64,000 nucleotides of DNA from Lachnospiraceae bacterium (lineage in GTDB: Bacteria; Bacillota; Clostridia; Lachnospirales; Lachnospiraceae). A program made the translations under genes and the position numbers. Below the pieces are notes generated by a model that saw only the letters and a program-made list of their open reading frames with translations, was not told the origin of the DNA and ran no database searches. The stretch covers positions 83,548 to 147,547 of the forward strand of contig JAGBEV010000053.1 in the NCBI GenBank assembly GCA_017936785.1, read 5' to 3'. Every line of letters starts with the position of its first letter. Positions within the stretch are counted from its first letter, which is position 1. Shown here piece by piece: positions 8,068 to 16,333 of this stretch.

Positions 8068-8418
8068 TTAATCTGCCTTTTCTACGGAAATCACCTGTCC
8101 CATAAAGGCATCTACCGTCGACAATTGACCGGTATAAGTTACTGTGACCTTATCATCCACTTTAAAACCACTGATATCAGGAGTACCGCCTTCAATAGGA
8201 AATGAATACCAGTTGCCGTCTTCTGCTTTCATTGTGAACATAAAATCTTTAATCTCATCTATGGTTCCCGTAACACTGGAAGTCTCCTCTTCCGAATCCC
8301 CTGTTTCTGCCTCCAACTCCTCACCATTTTCCGGTGCATCAGCCTTTTCTTCCAACCCGCAGGCAGATGCCATTGCCATAAAACAAGTTAAGAGTGCAAG
8401 TAAAATTATTTTTTTCAT
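8068..8418 (-). CDS. Small secreted lipoprotein
   Basis: A 116-residue lipoprotein. The signal peptide MKKIILLALLTCFMAMASAC ends in a lipobox cysteine, followed by a long acidic linker (about residues 22-52) and a compact domain of about 65 residues (TGTIDEIKDFMFTMKAEDG to the end) that looks like a small OB-like beta barrel. I chose the ATG at 8418 (AGGTGG upstream) because it begins the signal peptide. The longer frame overlaps the DUF6483 gene. Binding partner unknown. Confidence 0.8.
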   Translation of the reverse strand: MKKIILLALLTCFMAMASACGLEEKADAPENGEELEAETGDSEEETSSVTGTIDEIKDFMFTMKAEDGNWYSFPIEGGTPDISGFKVDDKVTVTYTGQLSTVDAFMGQVISVEKAD

Positions 8419-8503
8419 ATGAAATACCACCTTTCTTCTGATACTTGTAATTCGCATGGTCCTATTATTTTCTGACCCAAAGGCAGCATTTATTCTATAT
8501 CTT

Positions 8504-8887
8504 TTAACAATCATTCAAAAACAATTCCGTCATACTGTCCAGCCCGTACATGGATACTGCATTTTTTACTCCTGCGGATATTTCCTCCCTGCAAAAATCA
8601 TGCTCCAGCAAGAAATCATCATCCTTATCATTTAAATAGGAATAAAATAAAAGTGCAGCTTCCAGGCCCTGATAATCCTGTCCATCCAACATTTCATACA
8701 ATCGGTTTTCTGCATCATCAACCTTTCCTTCATCAACCATATCAAGCAGACGTTCCAATGTCTCTTTTGTTTCCTGATCTTCCATCAGATCGGGCAGTCG
8801 GTGAGGAACATCGATCTGAAACAGCAGCTTTAACAGCGTTCTGACCATCTCTTTGATCAGACGCATAATATAATCCTGTTCAAACAT
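8504..8887 (-). CDS. DUF6483 family protein
   Basis: About 127 residues, soluble and mostly helical, beginning MFEQDYIMRLIKEMVRTLLKLLF. The N-terminal phrase and the run of helices that follows (LERLLDMVDEGKVDDAENRLYEML) are characteristic of DUF6483, a family common in Lachnospiraceae with no known function. The ATG at 8887 has AGAGGAG seven bases upstream. It lies upstream of the small lipoprotein on the same strand with a short gap. Confidence 0.75.
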   Translation of the reverse strand: MFEQDYIMRLIKEMVRTLLKLLFQIDVPHRLPDLMEDQETKETLERLLDMVDEGKVDDAENRLYEMLDGQDYQGLEAALLFYSYLNDKDDDFLLEHDFCREEISAGVKNAVSMYGLDSMTELFLNDC

Positions 8888-8987
8888 TTTTTCTCCTCTC
8901 TGCATTTATCACATATGCCTATATATCCTCTTTCGATATAGAGACCTTATTTGATATCAAATGTTCATAAAATAATGCAGAAAGGAT

Positions 8988-9332
8988 TCAATTATTCATT
9001 CGTATTTTTAAGGTTACGATCGTTTCCTTAACAGGAAGCTCTCGGACATGATCGAGCCATATAAAAACAACAATAAGTGCTATAAGCAGAAAATAAATCT
9101 GGAATACATTTCTTCCCTTTGAGCGCACTGCCTCATGCTCTGACCCTGAAACGGATCTGACCTCGCTTTCCGTTTCTGTCTCACTTACTGAAAAGGCTGT
9201 AATTTCTCCAAATAAACCATGGGAATTGACAGCATGACAGGGTACAACGGTCATGGATACAGAAACAGTAAAGAGCAAAATCAATATTTTTAAGAAACGC
9301 GGTTTCTTTCCCCAGCCCTTTCCATGATTCAT
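8988..9332 (-). CDS. Small exported or membrane protein of unknown function
   Basis: A 114-residue protein with a basic N-terminus and a signal-like hydrophobic segment (FLKILILLFTVSVSMTVVP, about 13-31), a Ser/Glu-rich middle stretch (about 45-70) and a second membrane segment (about 75-94) before a short basic tail. The ATG has AGAGGG eight bases upstream. No family recognised. Low-complexity Ser-Glu sequence suggests a flexible extracytoplasmic linker. Confidence 0.55.
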   Translation of the reverse strand: MNHGKGWGKKPRFLKILILLFTVSVSMTVVPCHAVNSHGLFGEITAFSVSETETESEVRSVSGSEHEAVRSKGRNVFQIYFLLIALIVVFIWLDHVRELPVKETIVTLKIRMNN

Positions 9333-9367
9333 TACAATTCCCTCTTACTTTCTTATATGCCTTTCAC

Positions 9368-9907
9368 TTAGTTATTCCGGCTGCAATTTGCCGCATCAAT
9401 GGCAATGACTAACAGCAATCCCATCAATTCATCAGCAGGATTTGCAAAATCAATAACATAAGTATCTCCCCAATTTATATTTAGGGTATACTGACCATCA
9501 CCGGAATTCTCACTATCAACAGCATCGGTATCTCCCCAATGAAAAAATTCTTTATAAATATGCATGATTGCACTGCATCCTTGATAGACATCATACCTCC
9601 AGCCCAGAAAATCACCTTCAACCCGCCATCCGTTAAAATCAATTTCATATTGAGGGTAGAAAAAAGTAAATTTCTTTTGTATATATCCCCGTATCATACC
9701 ATTTACTTCTATATCAAAAGCAGGCAAAAAAGTCATGATTCTCTGCCTGATAACACCTATTTCATTATGGTTGCAGTCATAGACATGCAGTTGATGCCCA
9801 AGTGCAATCAGCTCTGCCTTCACAAAATATTTTACACGTCCGCTTTCATCATAAATGTCATAAGAATCCGTCCATGAAAAAACTCTCTGCTTGATCAATA
9901 ATCTCAT
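9368..9907 (-). CDS. LURP-one-related (tubby-like) protein
   Basis: A 179-residue protein of the LURP-one-related family, a tubby-like beta-barrel fold. Typical segments are MRLLIKQRVFSWTDSYDIYD, VKYFVKAELIALGHQLHVYD and the later FDIEVNGMIRGYIQKKFTFF and WRVEGDFLGWRYDVY repeats. Bacterial members are widespread and of unknown role; binding of lipid or phospholipid headgroups has been suggested for the fold. Its start overlaps the end of the Rpn nuclease gene by four bases (ATGA), so the two are translationally coupled. Confidence 0.85.
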   Translation of the reverse strand: MRLLIKQRVFSWTDSYDIYDESGRVKYFVKAELIALGHQLHVYDCNHNEIGVIRQRIMTFLPAFDIEVNGMIRGYIQKKFTFFYPQYEIDFNGWRVEGDFLGWRYDVYQGCSAIMHIYKEFFHWGDTDAVDSENSGDGQYTLNINWGDTYVIDFANPADELMGLLLVIAIDAANCSRNN

Positions 9908-10878
9908 AATATATCACCCCAGTATTGGTTTACATAATTTCGGGCATCTGTTGGAAGAAGCGATAATTTCATGATAATTCTGTTTTCAGTTTCTTCCCTT
10001 GACGCACCAAACTCTTTACAGGTTTCCACCAAAGCTTTGATGCTTTCTTTTATTCCTTCTTTTATTCCTTCTTTTATTCCTTCTTTTATTCCTCTTTCCA
10101 TTCCAATTTCTTCCTGCTCCATCATCAGTTCTTCAAACGCTTTGCACATAGGCATATTCTCCTCTTCCATTTTTACGATCAATGTTTTCAGGTTCAAATT
10201 AACCGCAATTGCCAGTTCCGCATCATGACTCAGATTTTGAAAACTTTCCCTTTGAAATAGTTCTCTTAATCGTCCTCTGTCATTTCTGCATTGCAGTGCC
10301 AAAAAGAATTCTTTCAAATCCGTATGATAATCCTCAGGTTTTACAAGATCAGCCTCAACCACATGAATCTTATAATCCTGCAAAAATTCTTTAAAGTATT
10401 CTTCCGATTCTCCGGATGTTTCCAATATTTCCATTAACTTATCCGGAGCAGTCCATCTTCCTTCCCCTAAATACAATACTATGGTAATAACGGGAACAAA
10501 CCGATCGGTCTCTTTCATCCTGCTTTTCTTCTCAACATAAGTATCATATGAACGATCTTCCCGATGCTTTTGGTCATTTTCCCTGATCTGGCTTTCATAT
10601 TCTCCGGCATCATAAAGCATGATCCGTTCCGGCATTCCATAATCTATTTCCGTTTCCAATTCTATGCCATAACGGATTCTGGGGTCTTTTTGCTCCATCA
10701 GAATATCCCGTCTTTTATTTCCTGCCGGACTGCTTAGTGCCGGATAACACCCACCCAATCTGGTCAGCATTTCCTCCTTAACGATTCCTTTTCCATTGTA
10801 AATGTTCACATTTACCAGTTCTGCAAATCTCTTTCTCTTTGCAATATATGGGGTTGTATATGTATCTTTTTTACCCAT
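9904..10878 (-). CDS. Rpn-family PD-(D/E)XK nuclease
   Basis: About 324 residues. The Rpn (recombination-promoting nuclease, transposase_31-like) core is visible as RYGIELETEIDYGMPERIM then LYDAGEYESQI, and VPVITIVLYLGEGRW, matching the usual GIENQ...MP.R.M.YDA..Y pattern. The central motif here reads GIELE rather than GIENQ. The C-terminal third is a charged helix containing four IKEG-like repeats. I placed the start at the ATG at 10878, which has AGGAG four to five bases upstream; sequence further upstream in frame looks non-coding. It is coupled to the LURP-one gene. Confidence 0.82.
   Translation of the reverse strand: MGKKDTYTTPYIAKRKRFAELVNVNIYNGKGIVKEEMLTRLGGCYPALSSPAGNKRRDILMEQKDPRIRYGIELETEIDYGMPERIMLYDAGEYESQIRENDQKHREDRSYDTYVEKKSRMKETDRFVPVITIVLYLGEGRWTAPDKLMEILETSGESEEYFKEFLQDYKIHVVEADLVKPEDYHTDLKEFFLALQCRNDRGRLRELFQRESFQNLSHDAELAIAVNLNLKTLIVKMEEENMPMCKAFEELMMEQEEIGMERGIKEGIKEGIKEGIKESIKALVETCKEFGASREETENRIIMKLSLLPTDARNYVNQYWGDIL
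10048..10095 (-). repeat. Four 12-bp tandem repeats inside the Rpn gene
   Basis: The unit GAAGGAATAAAA (minus strand) is present four times in tandem, three copies exact and one with a single change. It encodes repeated Gly-Ile-Lys-Glu in a helix. Slippage by a unit would keep the frame and change helix length. Confidence 0.85.
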
Positions 10879-11144
10879 ATAACTCCTTTCCGGCTGCTCC
10901 AAAAGGGATTTCCCATTTGTCCAGCCAATATTCAATTCATCTTTGTGAAATATGGCTGAAACGCCGGAACCGGATATACCGGTATATCGTTCCTGAACGG
11001 AACTGAGATTTTCACATACAAGCAAGAATGAAATCTCCTTACTTTTGCGTGTATTATAAATAACAATTCTTTTCTTGTCAATAGAATTTCTAAATATATC
11101 TTAACGTTTTTCCGTTAACTGCATTTTTTTATAAATCCTTACAG

Positions 11145-11370
11145 ATGATTGCAAATATGATAGGAGATTTTCTGAGAAGTTACCTTGACAAGCAGATTGC
11201 CATCGGCATTATTCACGGCGATCGTGAAAATGATGCCCTTTATCTGAAAAAACTCATTGAGGAAAAAATGTGATTACATCAATTTTACGATTCAGCCCAT
11301 CGGTCCCAGCATCGGCGCTCATTCCGGTCCCGGAACCGTAGGACTTATTTTCATGGGAGATCATCCTTAA
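11145..11370 (+). pseudogene. Remnant of a DegV-family gene, 3' end, frameshifted
   Basis: The translated fragment reads IAIGIIHGDRENDALYLKKLIEEKM, stops at 11271, and continues after a one-base shift as INFTIQPIGPSIGAHSGPGTVG to a stop at 11368-11370. This is the C-terminal end of DegV fatty-acid-binding proteins, whose family motif is IGPVIGAH.GPG. No ribosome site or N-terminal half is present, so it is a decayed gene. It fills most of the 360-base gap between the Rpn gene and the XRE regulator. Confidence 0.8.
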
Positions 11371-11386
11371 ATTGAAATTTCCAGAA

Positions 11387-12394
11387 TCACCGCTCTGCTT
11401 TCCTTTGTCTGGCAGTCAGAACTCCAAATAGAATTCCTTGAATTCCTGCAAAAAGCACTCCGGCAACAGGCCAGATGATCCATGATCTGCCCCAAGCGTC
11501 GTAATAAAAGCTGATGCCTAAAAATATGGCTACAGTTATGCACCAATAAGCAGTGGCAAAAAACGAAATTTTCTTATTCATTTCTTTTTTCTCTACAGCA
11601 TACTCTCCCTCCTGAAGAAGTTTTTCAAAGCTACCCTGAACCATTCCTGATTTCACAAATAAATACGCACTGCAGGCTACCAGACAAAGCAGCAATACCA
11701 GACAATATACATATATAAGGTCTTCTGCATTCATGGCTACTGCCAGAAATATAGGAATTACACTGATGATCGATAAAATAACACCTGCAACTATACTTTT
11801 TTGAAAAGATGTCTCAAATCCTTTTTTTCTTTCCTTTACCAATTCTTCTATTCCATATTGCAGGAAAATCTTTTCCTTTTCCAGGTATTCATATTTAGAC
11901 AGCTTCATACCTGCCGGTACAATAATAGATACGCCTATGGCAACGAATATCAGGAGAACAACCATTCCCACCCCCGCAGCCATATCCTCCGATATTGCAA
12001 TTCTTCCATACTCCTCCATTCCTCCCAACAGCAGCAGGCAGATGGGTGATAAAACAAAAAGTGCAATTGCCGCTGCCATTTTGTAAGAAAGTTTTTGGGT
12101 CAGATCCATAAATTCATTGGCTTCTTCCATGGAAACATTGCGTGAGGTTTCCTCCATATCACACGTTTTTATTTCAATGTCTGCATAATTTTCCTCTTTG
12201 TCTTCTTTTAAAAGGTAATCTGTACTTACTGCAAAAATATCGCTGATCTTTATGATCTTATCCAGATCAGGAATAGATTGTCCGCTCTCCCATTTACTTA
12301 CAGATTGTCTGGATATATCCATCTTTTCTGCCAGTTCTTCCTGAGACCATCCTTTCTGTCTCCTTAAAAGTGAAATTTTTTCTGCTAAAGTCAT
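11387..12394 (-). CDS. XRE-family regulator with C-terminal membrane domain
   Basis: About 335 residues. Residues 1-65 form a Cro/CI-type helix-turn-helix (LRRQKGWSQEELAEKMD, SRQSVSKWESGQSIPDLDKI, DYLLKE). After a linker come about six membrane segments (from about residue 100 to the end) with a charged cytoplasmic loop near 190. Such membrane-anchored XRE proteins are common in Lachnospiraceae and act as local, often autoregulated, sensors. I chose the ATG at 12394 (AGGA about nine bases upstream). A perfect 17-bp palindrome lies 28 bases before the start. Confidence 0.85.
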   Translation of the reverse strand: MTLAEKISLLRRQKGWSQEELAEKMDISRQSVSKWESGQSIPDLDKIIKISDIFAVSTDYLLKEDKEENYADIEIKTCDMEETSRNVSMEEANEFMDLTQKLSYKMAAAIALFVLSPICLLLLGGMEEYGRIAISEDMAAGVGMVVLLIFVAIGVSIIVPAGMKLSKYEYLEKEKIFLQYGIEELVKERKKGFETSFQKSIVAGVILSIISVIPIFLAVAMNAEDLIYVYCLVLLLCLVACSAYLFVKSGMVQGSFEKLLQEGEYAVEKKEMNKKISFFATAYWCITVAIFLGISFYYDAWGRSWIIWPVAGVLFAGIQGILFGVLTARQRKAER

Positions 12395-12421
12395 ATTTAC
12401 TTTCCTTTCTTTGTTGTGATC

Positions 12422-12438
12422 CCCATTTGTCAAATGGG
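12422..12438. promoter_or_regulatory. Perfect 17-bp palindrome upstream of the XRE gene
   Basis: CCCATTTG-T-CAAATGGG is an exact dyad with a one-base centre, in the untranslated region of the XRE gene. It is a good candidate for an autoregulatory operator. A second exact palindrome, AAGGATATCCTT, lies at 12468-12479. Confidence 0.5.
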
Positions 12439-12488
12439 ATGTAATTTTGTTTCATTTTTCTGCTGCAAAGGATATCCTTAGGAAAACC

Positions 12489-12671
12489 TTAGCAAAAATC
12501 GCAGTTGACAACCAGCAAGTGCCCTAGGAAATTCGTCAACTGGCAGTTGCATTTTTCGAACTGACTGTAATAAATGACTTCTTTTTCCGGTTTTTCTGCA
12601 TAAGCGATTTCACTTTTTACGGATTTTCCTATATAATCATCAATATCTGCCACATAAATTATCTGGGACAA
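12489..12671 (-). pseudogene. Probable remnant of a nucleoside 2-deoxyribosyltransferase-like gene
   Basis: A short frame reading IIYVADIDDYIGKSVKSEIA then YAEKPEKEVIYYS resembles the C-terminal signature of nucleoside 2-deoxyribosyltransferase-like (DUF4406-type) proteins, in which a IYV...GYIG.S...EI.YA..G....YL phrase is usual. The frame continues a little upstream (KSRAYYDKIDLS) to a stop. There is no ribosome site and only a TTG to start from. I read it as a decayed fragment; a functional small protein is less likely. Confidence 0.4.
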
Positions 12672-12820
12672 ATCGATTTTATCATAATATGCCCGGCTTT
12701 TTTCGTATCATCTGTTATTTTTGTCGTGATTCATTATAAGTGTATCGGCTCATGTTAAAATCATAGTCATATTCCAAATATTCTACAGCCGCTTTTCAAC
12801 TTATCACACAGGATTTTAAT

Positions 12821-12860
12821 ATAAAAAATGCCTTATATCAGCCGCTAACACTGATATAAG
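12821..12860 (-). terminator. Terminator of the prmC-prfA operon
   Basis: CTTATATCAG (12832-12841) pairs perfectly with CTGATATAAG (12851-12860). On the minus strand the stem is followed by GGCATTTTTTAT. Confidence 0.85.
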
Positions 12861-12921
12861 ACACCTCATTTCCATATCTCAGCTTTATCATTCTTCAACT
12901 GCCAATTTTACGAAAGCCGCC

Positions 12922-13995
12922 CTAATTTTCATTCATCTTAGCCAATTTCGCCGCCTGATCCGCTGCAATCAGAGCATCCAGGATTTCCTGAATATCCCCG
13001 TTCATGATCTTATCCAGCTTATATAAAGTAAGATTGATACGATGGTCCGTCACACGTCCCTGGGGGAAATTATAGGTTCTGATCTTCTCAGATCGGTCTC
13101 CCGTACCGATCTGGCTGCGGCGGGCTTCTGCCTCCGCATCATGAGCCTTCTGGCACTCAATATCATATAACTTGGCACGCAAAAGGGCAAATGCTTTGGT
13201 CTTGTTCTGCAGCTGGGATTTTTCCGTCTGGGAATAAACAACAATACCTGTAGGATAGTGGGTCAGACGAACTGCCGAATCTGTTGTGTTGACACACTGT
13301 CCGCCGTTTCCGGATGCACGCATAACATCAATACGGATATCCTTCTCATCGATCTGAACATCCACTTCTTCCGCTTCCGGCATTACTGCAACGGTAATGG
13401 TAGAGGTGTGGATACGTCCGCCGGATTCTGTCTCCGGCACACGCTGTACACGATGTACCCCGCTTTCATATTTCAATACGGAATAAGCTCCCTGTCCCGT
13501 TACCATAAAGGTCACATTTTTCATACCGCCGATACCGATTTCCTCACACTCGGCAAGTTCTACCTTCCAGCGCCTGCTCTCTGCATAATGAACATACATA
13601 CGGTAAATTTCTGCAGCAAATAAAGCTGCTTCATCCCCGCCTGCACCTGCACGGATCTCCACAATAACGTTCTTATCATCATTAGGGTCCTTTGGAAGCA
13701 ACAGAATCTTTAATTTCTGCTCCAGCTCTTCAATGGATTTTCTGGCATCATTCAGCTCTTCCTTCAACATTTCACGCATATCTTCATCGGATTCTTCTTC
13801 CAGCAAAGCCAAAGAATCTTCCACATCCTGATTGCGTTTCCTGTACTCTTTATAAGCCTCTACAATAGGTGTCAGATCGCTCTGTTCCTTCATCAGCTCA
13901 CGAAATCTTTTCTGGTCATTTGCCACGCCCGGCTCATTTAAAAGCCCCATCAATTCTTCATAACGTCCTATGAGATCTTCCAACTTGTCAAACAT
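12922..13995 (-). CDS. prfA: Peptide chain release factor 1
   Basis: A 357-residue class I release factor that ends translation at UAA and UAG. The peptidyl-hydrolysis GGQ motif is in [16 protein letters not shown]. The codon-reading loop reads [20 protein letters not shown], where the PET triplet occupies the PxT position of RF1. Length matches the family. It starts one base after prmC, which methylates the GGQ glutamine. GGAGG lies six bases before the ATG, inside the end of prmC. Confidence 0.97.
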   Translation of the reverse strand: MFDKLEDLIGRYEELMGLLNEPGVANDQKRFRELMKEQSDLTPIVEAYKEYRKRNQDVEDSLALLEEESDEDMREMLKEELNDARKSIEELEQKLKILLLPKDPNDDKNVIVEIRAGAGGDEAALFAAEIYRMYVHYAESRRWKVELAECEEIGIGGMKNVTFMVTGQGAYSVLKYESGVHRVQRVPETESGGRIHTSTITVAVMPEAEEVDVQIDEKDIRIDVMRASGNGGQCVNTTDSAVRLTHYPTGIVVYSQTEKSQLQNKTKAFALLRAKLYDIECQKAHDAEAEARRSQIGTGDRSEKIRTYNFPQGRVTDHRINLTLYKLDKIMNGDIQEILDALIAADQAAKLAKMNEN

Positions 13996-13996
13996 C

Positions 13997-14950
13997 TTAA
14001 TCCTCCAAAAAGGTTCCGAATACTACCCGATCCAGACCTGCATAATCTTTTTTTATTTGTACATCAGCAAAACCGGCATCCATCAAAAGCCTTGATACCG
14101 CTTCTCCCTGATCATATCCGATTTCAAAAAACAACATTCCGCCTCTTACCAGATATTTTCCGGCAGAATCCATTATTTTTTGGTAAAAATACAATCCGTC
14201 TTCCCTGCCGTCCAATGCTATCAGCGGTTCATGCTCCGCCACTTCAGGCTCTAAGGTTGGAATCACTTTTGTGGCTATATAAGGCGGATTGCTGACCATG
14301 ATATCAAATTTTACACCTGTCTGAAAGCATTTTGTCTGTACTGCTTCCCCGGCATTCTTTTCCTTCATCTGCCCCGGCAGTTCATAAAACGACGCAAGTA
14401 AATCTCCTTGTACAAAATGCACTTCTCCATTTACCGGAAGGACATTTCCCATAGAAACCTGCATTCCCTTTTTTCCTAAAATGTTCTCTGCATTCTTTAC
14501 AGCAACCTGCAGGGCTTTTTCCGAAAGATCTATACCCACACCGGCACAATCATTAGAATACTGCAGCAGACTGATCAGAATACATCCGGAACCGGTACAT
14601 AGATCCAGAATACTCATGCCGTCATGTACATGAGGCATGACCTCCTCCACCAGTATTTCCGTGTCCTGCCTGGGAATCAGCACATCCTTGTTTACATAAA
14701 ATTCCAATCCCATAAACCCCTGAGTTCCCGTAATATGCTGTAAAGGAATATGCTCCATCCGCCTCTGAATACAGTTTACATAACTTTTCTCTTGTTCTTC
14801 CGACACTTCCAGATCGGGATGCACCAGCAGAGTATTTCTGTCAGTTTTGCATACATATTCCAAGAGCAGCCTTGCATCCAGCTTTGCCTCAGCAATTCCT
14901 GCTTCCAGCAGCCATCCGGCTCCCATCAGGTATAGTTCCTTATATTTCAT
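13997..14950 (-). CDS. prmC: Release factor glutamine methyltransferase
   Basis: A 317-residue SAM-dependent methyltransferase that modifies the GGQ glutamine of release factors. Visible are the N-terminal helical domain, the [15 protein letters not shown] segment, the SAM-binding [13 protein letters not shown] motif and the catalytic NPPY ([13 protein letters not shown]). An insertion of about 35 residues (around 175-210) precedes the NPPY motif and is a little longer than usual. It overlaps the DUF1385 gene by four bases and precedes prfA by one base. Confidence 0.96.
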   Translation of the reverse strand: MKYKELYLMGAGWLLEAGIAEAKLDARLLLEYVCKTDRNTLLVHPDLEVSEEQEKSYVNCIQRRMEHIPLQHITGTQGFMGLEFYVNKDVLIPRQDTEILVEEVMPHVHDGMSILDLCTGSGCILISLLQYSNDCAGVGIDLSEKALQVAVKNAENILGKKGMQVSMGNVLPVNGEVHFVQGDLLASFYELPGQMKEKNAGEAVQTKCFQTGVKFDIMVSNPPYIATKVIPTLEPEVAEHEPLIALDGREDGLYFYQKIMDSAGKYLVRGGMLFFEIGYDQGEAVSRLLMDAGFADVQIKKDYAGLDRVVFGTFLED

Positions 14951-15963
14951 GACTCCTCTTCCAGTTCTCTGGAAACTTTCTCAGATTCTTTCTTAACGGC
15001 TGCCGCATCATCTACATCATACCCAAAAGTATCCTTAAAATACTGTTTCCAGTCAAAGACCGCTTCCACAGATGCAATAGCAACTTCTATCATATCATCA
15101 TCCGGTTCTTTTGTGGTCAGCTTCTGAAGGAGCATTCCCGGCGCAGACAAAATGCGCACCAGAATATTGTCGCTCTTTCCTGCAAGGCGAATGATCTCAT
15201 AGGCTATGCCCGCAATAACGGGAATCAGTAAAATTCTCAGTCCCACACGCAAAATAGGGCTTTCCACACGAATAAAGAAAAACAGTACTGCGCTGACAAA
15301 CACCACAAAGAGCAGAAAACTGGTTCCGCACCGTCTGTGCTGTCTGGAGGACTTACGTACATTTTCCACGTTCAGTTCCCTGCCGCGCTCAATACAATTG
15401 ATACATTTATGCTCCGCACCATGATACATGTAAACTCTGCGGATATCCTTCATCAGAGAAATAGCCACTACATAGATCAGGAAAATCAAAATACGGATCA
15501 CCGCCTCAAGCAATGCCAGTAAAGAATCATTTCTCACATACACCTTCAGCAGATCCGCCAGAAAATAAGGAAGCACCATAAACAAAGCAATGGCAATTAC
15601 CATAGACAAAGCAACTGTCAGAAAACTGAACACTGCCTCACTGTTCCCGTCGGAAACCTTATTCACAGCCTTGTCTGCTTTTGTTTCTTCCTTTTCTTCA
15701 TCTTCATAAAAGGAGGCGGAGTAATTTAAGCACCTGGTTCCCAATACCATGGAATCATAGAAATTGAAAACACCTCTGATAAAAGGCAGATTGAAGAATT
15801 TGTTCTCACCTGCGCTTGCCTTATACTCATCAACCTTAACTTCTATCTTCCCGTCCGGCTTTCTGACCGCAACTGCATACTGATCTTTATTTTTCATCAT
15901 AACGCCTTCTAAAACCGCCTGTCCGCCGATCCCACAATAGCGTTTATTGGTTTTTTCTGCCAT
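14947..15963 (-). CDS. DUF1385 membrane protein (YqhQ-like)
   Basis: About 338 residues. The N-terminus reads GIGGQAVLEGVMMKNKDQYA, and YHGAEHKCINCIERG lies in the centre; both are diagnostic for DUF1385. Four or so membrane segments flank the AEHK motif, suggesting a membrane-bound metal site. The conserved position just upstream of prmC and prfA and downstream of rpmE is standard in Clostridia. The start at 15963 follows AAAGGAGG with six bases spacing. Function of the family is unknown. Confidence 0.92.
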   Translation of the reverse strand: MAEKTNKRYCGIGGQAVLEGVMMKNKDQYAVAVRKPDGKIEVKVDEYKASAGENKFFNLPFIRGVFNFYDSMVLGTRCLNYSASFYEDEEKEETKADKAVNKVSDGNSEAVFSFLTVALSMVIAIALFMVLPYFLADLLKVYVRNDSLLALLEAVIRILIFLIYVVAISLMKDIRRVYMYHGAEHKCINCIERGRELNVENVRKSSRQHRRCGTSFLLFVVFVSAVLFFFIRVESPILRVGLRILLIPVIAGIAYEIIRLAGKSDNILVRILSAPGMLLQKLTTKEPDDDMIEVAIASVEAVFDWKQYFKDTFGYDVDDAAAVKKESEKVSRELEEES

Positions 15964-15994
15964 AAAAGACCTCCTTTGACCCATTGCCCATAGG

Positions 15995-16029
15995 AATGAA
16001 AAAGGTTGAGACGTGAAATCTCAACCTTT
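15995..16029 (-). terminator. Terminator after rpmE
   Basis: AAAGGTTGAGA (16001-16011) pairs exactly with 16019-16029 around a seven-base loop. On the minus strand the stem runs into a T tract. Confidence 0.85.
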
Positions 16030-16041
16030 CTAATCAAATCA

Positions 16042-16251
16042 TTATTGAACGCCGTATTTCTTATTGAATTTATCAATACGTCCACGAGCCTGAGCTGCTT
16101 TCTGCTGACCTGTGTAGAATGAGTGGCATTTGGAACAGATTTCAACGTGAATATCTTCTTTTGTTGAACCGGTTACGAATGTGTTACCACAGTTACAGGT
16201 TACAGTAGCCTGATAGTAATTAGGATGGATTCCTTCTTTCATGATTTTCAC
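16042..16251 (-). CDS. rpmE: 50S ribosomal protein L31 (zinc form)
   Basis: A 69-residue ribosomal protein. Four cysteines (C19, C21, C39, C42, in VTCNCGNTF and ICSKCHSF) form the zinc site of the C+ type of L31. In other Firmicutes a zinc-independent paralogue replaces it when zinc is scarce; none is in the window. It sits between rho and DUF1385, with a terminator behind it. Confidence 0.97.
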   Translation of the reverse strand: MKIMKEGIHPNYYQATVTCNCGNTFVTGSTKEDIHVEICSKCHSFYTGQQKAAQARGRIDKFNKKYGVQ

Positions 16252-16333
16252 CTCTCTATATTAAATATCAATCATTTTTTCACAAACAGCTTAATTAGCA
16301 TACCATAGATTTCTATGTCATGCAAGTTCTTTT

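Noticed and set aside
10048-10095. Short tandem repeats as a CRISPR array
   Set aside because: The units are 12 bp with no spacers and encode a protein helix.
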